NCBI GenBank assembly: GCA_964484515.1
Contig: CAZAGT010000342.1
Location: 1 to 5,472 of the forward strand
Direction: 5' to 3'
DNA: 5,472 nt
Origin: CAZAGT01 sp964484515
GTDB lineage: Bacteria > Desulfobacterota > DSM-4660 > Desulfatiglandales > HGW-15
Positions 1 through 5,116 of the stretch are shown here, in pieces. Each line of letters starts with the position of its first letter. Position 1 is the stretch's first letter. A program made the translations under genes and the position numbers. The notes below the pieces were generated by a model. It was not told the DNA's origin, searched no databases, and saw only the letters and a list, made by a program, of their open reading frames with translations.

Positions 1-1
1 C

Positions 2-166
2 CGCCAGTCACTCCGAAAAGAGATCCCAGTCCTCCCACCCTGGAGGCTGGAAACTGTTTTATCGCCCACAAATTCTTGTGAGGAGCCCTTTGCTTTAAAC
101 AGTATTGGGTCGGCGTGGGAAGATCTGAACCAGGATGAGGTTTTGGTCGCAAGGCCTACAATGTGA
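2..166 (+). CDS. Possible 3' end of a convergent gene, partial, very uncertain
   Basis: A plus-strand frame enters from the left edge of the window and stays open for 54 codons, ending in TGA at 164-166. It would overlap the end of the cytochrome gene (stop at 156-158) tail to tail by 11 bases. The translation is of mixed composition and contains stretches such as EDLNQDEVLVARPTM at its end, but I recognise no family. An open run of this length is expected by chance in several percent of frames, so this is only a candidate. The alternative is plain intergenic sequence downstream of the cytochrome. The bases to the left of the window would settle it. Confidence 0.15.
   Translation, partial: RQSLRKEIPVLPPWRLETVLSPTNSCEEPFALNSIGSAWEDLNQDEVLVARPTM
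26..50 (-). terminator. Candidate hairpin terminator downstream of the cytochrome operon
   Basis: CCAG, a bulged T, then CCTCC at 26-35 pairs with GGAGG-CTGG at 42-50 around a six-base loop. On the minus strand the stem is followed by GATCTCTTTT, a weak pyrimidine tail, about 105 bases past the cytochrome stop codon. On the plus strand it is followed by AAACTGTTTT. The position suits an end to the SOR-cytochrome transcript, but the U-tract is poor. The same bases lie inside a weak plus-strand open frame, so the assignment is tentative. Confidence 0.28.
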
Positions 167-1826
167 CCGATGCCAGTGCCATGATGATGTCCTCGGGTTT
201 CCAACCCTTTACCCTGGCCAAGTCCTGGAAGGCGCGGCGGAAGATCAGCCGCGCTTTCACGTTGACAGGCCCCTCATCACTCAGAGCAAAAGAGTAGTGC
301 TTTATATCCGTCGCACCTGGTGCCAGCCTAGTATCAGCCAGGACCCGGGTCGGTTTCCAAAAAGCGGCGGTGGGCGATTCACGGCTCCCAAGATCCATCA
401 ACACTTTGGCGTAGCTGCAGCCGGCCAGGCCGGCGAGATCACCGGCCCACTGAGGAAGGCGATTCCCACGGCTCAGCTCCAGGGGCTGATCGCGTTCGTC
501 TCTGACTTCGACCAGGAGCAGGACATGTCTCAAGGGGGAGCCGGTCGGCAGCCGGTGGCCGGCCCCGACATTCTTGACGCGTACCTCCACATCGACCCGG
601 GTGCTCGCTCTTGTTGCGGTCAGCTCTAAAGCCACGGCCTGCCGAAGGTGTTCCCTATCCGAAGCCCCCGGCATCAGGTGGCTGGCCACGGTGGCCGGAT
701 CGCGCCGACGCCCGCCCTTGCTCGGTAGGGTGAAGTAGCAGGTTCGCCCGGTCGGCATGTGGCAGTCCTGACACGTCTTAAAGTCGGGATGATTCGGATC
801 TCCGTAAGGGCTTCTCAGCCATTCTCCAAAGGAGTCGTACACGACGGTGCCATGATAGCTGGCGTGATGACAGGGCGCGCAAAACCGGCTCTGTTTCTGT
901 AGCGGCAAGAAGGTGTCCACTCCGGGGGCCACATCGTCAAGCGGCCCCGCGAAAAACTGCTCTCCCATCATCGGTCGCCGAAACTCATAGGAGAGTACCC
1001 CGGGGAGGTGCTCAAAGGGCAGGCCGGTGGTCGCATCGAGCCGCACCTCCCAGATTTTGTGGCAAACGTCGCATGTCACCCCCTCCATGGCCACGCCGGA
1101 GATCCTGGTCGGGTCAGTTCCGAGGGGTGTATAGACGGCGGCGGCCGGTGCGTGGCAGGCAGCACAGTTTCCCGCGCTTTGTGGGAAATCGAGTCTGTAA
1201 CCCGGACCCGTATTGCTACGGCTGGGCTCGGAGTTGGACGCAGAGGAGGGCTGAACAGCGTCGCCCGTATACATGGATCGGAACCGGGGATTTACGGCGG
1301 ATCGCGAGTGAGCATCCTGCACCCATTCGTCCACGGGGAGGAACGGGTAGAGGTCGGCACCTGCCCGGCTGTGACATTGGGAGCAACAATCACCTCGCGG
1401 TTCCTCACCCGGCGGGCAGAGGGCTGGTTCCCAAGGATAGTCCGGATTGTCCCGGGTGCCATGGGCCCTCAATTGGAATTCAAGATCGTTATTTCCCGCC
1501 TCAGCCCGAACGGGACCAGAGCTGAAGTATCCCTGAGCCCAGGCCGTAATATTGAAAGGACCTGTTCCCATGCCCGCAACCGAAAGGGAAAAGCGTCCCT
1601 CTGCACCGGTGGTCGTGGCCCGATTTGTTGTCTGAATTCGGACGACCGCCCCCGACACGGGACCGTGATCAGAGCGGACAAGACCGCTGATGACCCGATC
1701 AACTGAAGGTACAAAGGTCTTTTCCGGCGCTTCGGCGCGAGGTTGGGCCGAAGGCAATAAGCAACGAGTCAGGACCAGGCCGGCGATCAAAACGATTTTG
1801 GCCTCTGCGAGTCCCTGCCGGCTCAT
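156..1826 (-). CDS. Exported penta-heme c-type cytochrome with N-terminal carboxypeptidase-regulatory-like domain
   Basis: A 556-residue protein that probably carries electrons in the periplasm or at the outer face of the cell. Residues 1-33 look like a Sec signal (hydrophobic core IVLIAGLVL, AxA-like end near AEA at 31-33). Residues 44-118 resemble a carboxypeptidase-regulatory-like beta-sandwich (VISGLV, VSGAVVRI, GAEGRFSL). Five CXXCH heme c sites follow: CSQCH 148-152, CAACH 221-225, CDVCH 252-256, CAPCH 316-320 and CQDCH 352-356. Spacing and flanking motifs (GVTCDVCH, FGEWLRSPY, CQDCHMP) fit the cytochrome c554-like multiheme family. Residues 395-535 form a beta-rich C-terminal domain with GHRLPTG, FWKPTRVLADTRLAPG and a VKARLIFRRAF strand, often seen behind such heme domains. 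Extra cysteines lie at 22, 137, 147, 363 and 470. The ATG has no clear Shine-Dalgarno and lies 11 bases after the stop of the SOR-like gene, so coupled translation is likely. The redox partner is unknown; the neighbouring gene suggests the SOR-like protein. Confidence 0.9.
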   Translation of the reverse strand: MSRQGLAEAKIVLIAGLVLTRCLLPSAQPRAEAPEKTFVPSVDRVISGLVRSDHGPVSGAVVRIQTTNRATTTGAEGRFSLSVAGMGTGPFNITAWAQGYFSSGPVRAEAGNNDLEFQLRAHGTRDNPDYPWEPALCPPGEEPRGDCCSQCHSRAGADLYPFLPVDEWVQDAHSRSAVNPRFRSMYTGDAVQPSSASNSEPSRSNTGPGYRLDFPQSAGNCAACHAPAAAVYTPLGTDPTRISGVAMEGVTCDVCHKIWEVRLDATTGLPFEHLPGVLSYEFRRPMMGEQFFAGPLDDVAPGVDTFLPLQKQSRFCAPCHHASYHGTVVYDSFGEWLRSPYGDPNHPDFKTCQDCHMPTGRTCYFTLPSKGGRRRDPATVASHLMPGASDREHLRQAVALELTATRASTRVDVEVRVKNVGAGHRLPTGSPLRHVLLLVEVRDERDQPLELSRGNRLPQWAGDLAGLAGCSYAKVLMDLGSRESPTAAFWKPTRVLADTRLAPGATDIKHYSFALSDEGPVNVKARLIFRRAFQDLARVKGWKPEDIIMALASVTL

Positions 1827-1837
1827 GCTGGGGGCGT

Positions 1838-2284
1838 TTACACTTTCACGGTAACGGCATCGCTTAGCCAGGTGCCGTGAAGGTTACAGTGGGCCACGGC
1901 GTGTAGCAGACCGGTCTCTGCGATCCTGATTCTGAACAGGGCCGAAGATGACGATATACCGCCGACCTCGAATTCAGACTTGGCAACATAGGTCCCATCA
2001 ACCATCAGTTTGATGAAAGTGATCCAATGCTCCGCGTGGGAAGGGTGTTCTTTCATAAAACCTACCCTTACGTTGACATCAAACCATTCGTTTTTCCTCA
2101 CCTGCGGCACCGTTTCGATGGCGGGTACGTGACCCATTTCCATGGGGGTCGGGTTTTCCCTGTTCTTTAGCTCAAGCAGACCTTCACCGGGGGCAGCCTC
2201 GGAACCATTGTAGGCCAAGCTCGTGCCCGTCGATAGAAAAGCCGTCGCCAGAGCGGCCCCTTTGATAAACTCTCTCCTGTTCAT
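1838..2284 (-). CDS. Tat-exported neelaredoxin / class II superoxide-reductase-like protein
   Basis: A 148-residue protein of the desulfoferrodoxin iron-binding (SORL) family, which reduces superoxide to hydrogen peroxide without making oxygen. A twin-arginine signal opens it: MNRREFIKGAAL, then a hydrophobic stretch ending near TSLA (about residue 24). The mature part has the five expected ligands of a His4-Cys iron site: H52 in GHVP, H80 and H86 in HPSHAEHW, C133 and H136 in CNLHGTW. The N-terminal rubredoxin-like FeS domain of class I enzymes is absent. In canonical enzymes a Glu-Lys pair precedes the first ligand histidine; here those places hold M50-G51, with E49 one step earlier. The start is fixed by AGGAGG at 2292-2297, seven bases before the ATG, and because the Tat motif begins there; an in-frame upstream ATG at 2365 would bury the signal. 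It is the first gene of a probable operon with the cytochrome. Fold and metal site are well supported; activity on superoxide is inferred from family. Confidence 0.9.
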   Translation of the reverse strand: MNRREFIKGAALATAFLSTGTSLAYNGSEAAPGEGLLELKNRENPTPMEMGHVPAIETVPQVRKNEWFDVNVRVGFMKEHPSHAEHWITFIKLMVDGTYVAKSEFEVGGISSSSALFRIRIAETGLLHAVAHCNLHGTWLSDAVTVKV

Positions 2285-2291
2285 GTAACTT

Positions 2292-2297
2292 CCTCCT
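2292..2297 (-). promoter_or_regulatory. Ribosome binding site deciding the start of the SOR-like gene
   Basis: AGGAGG on the minus strand, with a seven-base spacer to the ATG at 2284. It is the strongest Shine-Dalgarno in the window, selects the internal start over the longer frame beginning at 2365, and places the Tat signal at the N-terminus. Confidence 0.85.
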
Positions 2298-2340
2298 CTG
2301 TAACATTTTAGATTCCTGAAACGCTTTGGCATTTGGTCCG

Positions 2341-2605
2341 TCCGGTGATGGGGGTCTCTTTTCAAAAACGAGGAATTGAGTGCAAGGTCTCAATATAAGG
2401 CGCTACCCGAGGCGGCCGAAGGGCCACCGCGGAACATGCCCGGCTGAGTGCCTCGGCGTATTCTCCCAATCTCCGTCGGCCGCCTTGCCCCTCGGCCGTG
2501 AGCTCGGGGCCGAACGGCTTGGCAGCTTCTTCAGTGTTCGAGCGGGTAACGTTTCGTTTTTGAAAAGAGACCCCCATGGCCGGACATTGAGTCGTTTCAA
2601 AAACG
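2341..2605. repeat. Inverted-repeat element with folded GC-rich core, MITE-like
   Basis: The 31-base arms 2341-2371 and 2554-2584 are inverted copies with 29 of 31 positions matching; the mismatches lie at 2346-2347. The arms share a core reading TTTTCAAAAACGA on the plus strand. They enclose 182 bases holding further stems: ATTGAG/CTCAAT at 2375-2394 (eight-base loop), AGGCGGCCGA 2410-2419 with TCGGCCGCCT 2476-2485, and TCGGCC 2492-2497 with GGCCGA 2508-2513. A third piece, TTTCAAAAACG at 2595-2605, pairs with CGTTTTTGAAA at 2555-2565 as an 11-base stem. No transposase and no convincing target duplication are visible. Either a small non-autonomous mobile element or a structured intergenic repeat fits. 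The near arm lies 57 bases upstream of the SOR-like start, so the element may form its leader. Confidence 0.7.
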
Positions 2606-2812
2606 TAAAATGATACCCTCCTCTGGGAATTAGTGATAGCCACCGTGCAGCCGTCTGCCGGTAAAGGAAGACCGGGAACCTGACTCCGGTTTCTTTCGCT
2701 GTCCGGAACCGAAACGGCTGTCGAATAAACGTGGTCAGACAAGAAACAGGCAAGCGACTAGAAAGATACTAAAGGACGTTAGGCCGGTCAACGTGTATCT
2801 GCGCTGAAAGCC
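2606..2812. other. Non-coding stretch downstream of the transporter
   Basis: No credible gene is seen between the repeat element and the transporter stop. The open frames crossing this stretch have poor composition and run into the repeat arms, so I treat them as chance. Short complementary pieces occur (CAGCCGT near 2648 and ACGGCTG near 2714), but no hairpin with a T-tract marks a terminator for the transporter. Confidence 0.5.
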
Positions 2813-3745
2813 TCATGGCTGGCGATTTTGGCGGAGCGAATCCAGACCCTCAGGCGCAGGATCTGTAGGCCTCTGCTTGAGCTGCTGGAGCAGGATTCCG
2901 GCGACGATGAGGACCAGCCCAATAAAGGTTGAAGCCAAGATATCCTCGCCCACAAAGAGATGAATGAAGATGAGGGAAAGGAAAGGAGAGAAAAAGATCA
3001 AATTGCCGACCTTGGCGGTACTCTCAGACAGCTTGAGAGCGTTGAGCCATAGGACAAAGGTAACCCCCATCTCAAATAGCCCCACGTAGGCGGCCCCCAA
3101 GAGACCCGAGGGAGGCAGTCTCCAGTCAGGTGAAAACAGCAGGCAGAAGGCCAGCACCCAGGGGAGGCCGAAAAGGAAATTGAGGAACAGCCCGGCCACG
3201 GGATCGCGCTTATCGGTGGTATTGTAAATCCAATAAAGCGCCCAGATGAAGGTGCTGCCCAGGGCCAGGGCCACACCAAAGGGGTTGGAGAAGTGAAAAC
3301 TCGTCACGTCTCCGTGTGTTGAAATTACATATACCCCACTGTAGCTCACAAGCATTGCGACGATATCCTTGAGGCCGATCTTTTGCTTCAAGAGGGGGAT
3401 TGAAAGAATGGCCAGGGTGATGGCCCAGGTGTAATTCAGCGGCTGTGCTTCCTGGGCGGGGAGCAAATCGTAGGCCTTGAGCAATACGATGTAGTACAGA
3501 AAGGGGTTTAAGAATCCAAGCAGCAGAGATCTTACGTGCTGCTTCGAGGAATAGGAAAAGAGAAGCGCGATCTTTCCCTGTATAAGTAAGATGACCAGGA
3601 GGGCCAACAGGGAGACGATACTTGCGTAGAGCAAGAGCTGAGTATAGTCGAGGGATCTGAGGGAAAGCTTGAAGGCGGAAGCGACAGTGGACCACAATAG
3701 GACGGTGGCAACCCCGTAAAGATAGGCTTTGCTCTGATCACGCAT
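2813..3745 (-). CDS. DMT-superfamily EamA-type membrane transporter
   Basis: A 310-residue integral inner-membrane protein, very likely a drug/metabolite transporter-superfamily permease that exports or imports a small metabolite; the substrate cannot be told from sequence. About ten hydrophobic segments are seen, among them residues 8-26, 35-55, 73-92, 104-119, 127-143, 156-174, 186-205, 214-233, 247-265 and 270-288. They are arranged as two EamA repeats of roughly 140 residues, as usual for the family. Typical marks are the AQEAQPLNYTWA stretch in the first half and GVTFVLWLNALKLSESTA followed by a PFLSLIFIHLFVGE segment in the second. The tail after residue 290 is polar and cytoplasmic-looking. 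I chose the ATG at 3745 because AGGGTGAT lies three bases upstream; an in-frame TTG at 3769 would add eight residues but has no ribosome site. It is about 530 bases from the SOR-like gene and 294 from the oxidase gene, so it is probably its own transcript. Confidence 0.88.
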   Translation of the reverse strand: MRDQSKAYLYGVATVLLWSTVASAFKLSLRSLDYTQLLLYASIVSLLALLVILLIQGKIALLFSYSSKQHVRSLLLGFLNPFLYYIVLLKAYDLLPAQEAQPLNYTWAITLAILSIPLLKQKIGLKDIVAMLVSYSGVYVISTHGDVTSFHFSNPFGVALALGSTFIWALYWIYNTTDKRDPVAGLFLNFLFGLPWVLAFCLLFSPDWRLPPSGLLGAAYVGLFEMGVTFVLWLNALKLSESTAKVGNLIFFSPFLSLIFIHLFVGEDILASTFIGLVLIVAGILLQQLKQRPTDPAPEGLDSLRQNRQP

Positions 3746-3748
3746 AGT

Positions 3749-3756
3749 ATCACCCT
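3749..3756 (-). promoter_or_regulatory. Ribosome binding site deciding the transporter start
   Basis: AGGGTGAT on the minus strand matches the GGTGAT end of the anti-Shine-Dalgarno complement and sits three bases before the ATG at 3745. The alternative TTG start at 3769 has only an AT-rich stretch without such a match ahead of it. Confidence 0.55.
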
Positions 3757-3856
3757 GCCTGAGTGACAAAGCTTAATGAGTAGAATTCAGGGGCCGGCCC
3801 GCCGCCTGCCGCAGAAGATTGCCCGCCTCGTAAGGGCGGCCAGGTTGATCGACCGC

Positions 3857-3951
3857 GAAACTTCATGAAAAAGGTGCTTGAATTTTACATTTACAGATTC
3901 TTCGGCGTCTGTTCGAGTTAAGGCATCAAGGACTTCATTTCATAAAGTTTC
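3857..3951 (-). repeat. 95-base imperfect hairpin upstream of the transporter
   Basis: The 14-base arms 3857-3870 and 3938-3951 are complementary at 13 positions. The single mismatch becomes a G-U pair only in minus-strand RNA. Inside it a second stem can form between 3875-3882 (GTGCTTGA) and 3925-3932 (TCAAGGAC), with one mismatch, and a top stem ACAGA 3893-3897 with TCTGT at about 3908-3912. The block is AT-rich between GC-rich flanks. It lies 112 bases upstream of the transporter ATG, so it could be a leader structure, a small repeat element or a terminator-like fold. No known RNA family is recognised. Confidence 0.5.
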
Positions 3952-4010
3952 ACACGAGGAGTCAAGAAGAGGCGAGGGGTCGGGGAGGTTATACGTCACG
4001 GCCCGGCGGA

Positions 4011-4039
4011 CCCCTGATTGTGCCTTTGCCCAATCGGGG
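4011..4039 (-). terminator. Hairpin directly after the oxidase stop codon
   Basis: CCCC, a bulged T and GATTG at 4011-4020 pair with CAATC-GGGG at 4031-4039 around a ten-base loop. On the minus strand the stem begins at the base right after the TAA of the hydroxy-acid oxidase. The place suits transcript ending or protection of the 3' end. No T-tract follows (TCCGCCGGG), so it is not a standard intrinsic terminator. Confidence 0.4.
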
Positions 4040-5116
4040 TTACAAGAGATCTTTGTCGATCTCTGCCACCCTGGAACAACCGCATAGAGCCATGGCTACA
4101 TCGAACTCGCTACGTAAGATATCGAGTACGCGTTTGACACCCTTTTCACCGTCCACCGCTAATCCCCAAATAATGGGTCTTCCAACCCCGACCGCCCTGG
4201 CGCCAAGGGCGACAGCCTTCACCGCGTCCGTGCCTCGGCGGATGCCGCCGTCGACGAAGACCTCGATTCGTCCCTCAACGGCAGCAACGATCTCTGACAA
4301 GACATCGACGCTGGCCGGAACCGTATCAAGCTGACGTCCCCCGTGGTTGGATACGATCACGCCGGCCGCACCATGATTTGCCGCCAGGCGTGCATCTTCG
4401 GGATGTAGCACACCCTTGAGTAGTACGGGAAGTCGGGTGTTGGCGCAAATCCATTCTATCTCCTTCCATGTCAACGACGGCTCGAATTGCCAGGTGACGT
4501 ATCTCGCGAGCCCCGAACCTTCCTCGCCTGCGGGAAAATGGCCTTTGCCGGCCGTTGCCAGATTTCTCATCGACATCCCTTTGGGTAGTCGGAAGCGGTT
4601 TCGGGCATCGCGTTCTCGGCGCCCCCAGATTTGGGCGTCAACGGTCACCGCGAGCGCCCGACACCCTGCCGATTCTGCCCTTTGGATCAGGGAGAGAGTC
4701 GCTCCGCGATCCTTATAAATATACAATTGAAACCAGACCGGCCCGCTCGCTTCAGCCAAGACGTCTTCGAGCGCACAGGTAGAAAGCGTGCTGAGTATCA
4801 TAATGGTGTTCGCTCTACCGGTACCCCGGGCCGTTGCCAATTCGCCATCGGGATGCGCCATTTGATGAAACGCTGTGGGTGCCACTAGAATCGGCATTGA
4901 GATCTGCTGCCCAAGCACGGTCGTAGTCAGATCGCGCTGGCTGATATCGCGCAGGACCCTGGGCTTCAGGTTGATGCGTTCATAGGCCGCATGGTTTTCT
5001 TGCAGGGTGATTTCGTCCCCGGCCCCACTGGCATAATAATCGGATGCCATCTTGGAAAGTATTTGGCGTGCCTTCTTTTCGAAATCAAAGAGATTAATAA
5101 GCTCCATTTCTGCCAT
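4040..5116 (-). CDS. FMN-dependent alpha-hydroxy-acid oxidase/dehydrogenase
   Basis: A 358-residue TIM-barrel flavoenzyme of the glycolate oxidase / lactate dehydrogenase (LldD) / mandelate dehydrogenase family, oxidising an L-2-hydroxy acid to the 2-keto acid and passing electrons to oxygen or a carrier. Family residues visible, with presumed spinach glycolate oxidase equivalents: Y28 (Tyr24) in YYASGAGDE, the FMN loop PTAFHQMAHPDGE at 80-92, Y132 (Tyr129) in WFQLY, T158/D160 in AVTVDA, arginines near 166-172 (Arg164 region), K234 (Lys230) in LLKG, the catalytic base H258 (His254) and R261 (Arg257) in SNHGGRQLD, and the phosphate-binding stretch from DGGIRRGTDA (289-298) to GRP (312-314). 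L111 sits where glycolate oxidases have Trp108, so glycolate is not assured and a bulkier substrate is possible. There is no membrane segment or signal, hence cytoplasmic. The length is typical. The start ATG has AAGAGGT ten bases upstream; ATG four codons in is less well placed. No electron-acceptor gene is adjacent. Confidence 0.93.
   Translation of the reverse strand: MAEMELINLFDFEKKARQILSKMASDYYASGAGDEITLQENHAAYERINLKPRVLRDISQRDLTTTVLGQQISMPILVAPTAFHQMAHPDGELATARGTGRANTIMILSTLSTCALEDVLAEASGPVWFQLYIYKDRGATLSLIQRAESAGCRALAVTVDAQIWGRRERDARNRFRLPKGMSMRNLATAGKGHFPAGEEGSGLARYVTWQFEPSLTWKEIEWICANTRLPVLLKGVLHPEDARLAANHGAAGVIVSNHGGRQLDTVPASVDVLSEIVAAVEGRIEVFVDGGIRRGTDAVKAVALGARAVGVGRPIIWGLAVDGEKGVKRVLDILRSEFDVAMALCGCSRVAEIDKDLL

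Noticed and set aside
67..80. CACAA/TTGTG hairpin with four-base loop
   Set aside because: Five-base stems of this kind are common by chance, and no T-tract or conserved setting supports a function.
135..629. Plus-strand open frame of 164 codons
   Set aside because: It lies opposite the cytochrome's C-terminal domain, has no family-like motifs, and its minus-strand partner is clearly coding.
1008..1706. Plus-strand open frame of 232 codons
   Set aside because: It is antisense to the cytochrome's heme-binding and N-terminal regions, where CXXCH motifs and a signal peptide prove the other strand is coding.
2285..2365. 27-residue N-terminal extension of the SOR-like protein from an upstream ATG
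   Set aside because: The extension would place a charged stretch before the Tat motif, while the internal ATG has a perfect AGGAGG at good spacing.
2285..2400. Sigma-70 promoter candidates (such as TTGCAC or TATATT) upstream of the SOR-like gene
   Set aside because: No -35/-10 pair with acceptable match and 16-18 base spacing could be placed with confidence.
2362..2753. Overlapping minus-strand frames of 116 and 126 codons between the transporter and the SOR-like gene
   Set aside because: Both run through the inverted-repeat arms and GC-rich stems, have low-quality composition and lack a recognisable domain; the repeat structure explains the sequence better.
3746..3769. Longer transporter start at TTG 3769
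   Set aside because: TTG is a weak start without a ribosome site; the ATG at 3745 has AGGGTGAT just upstream.
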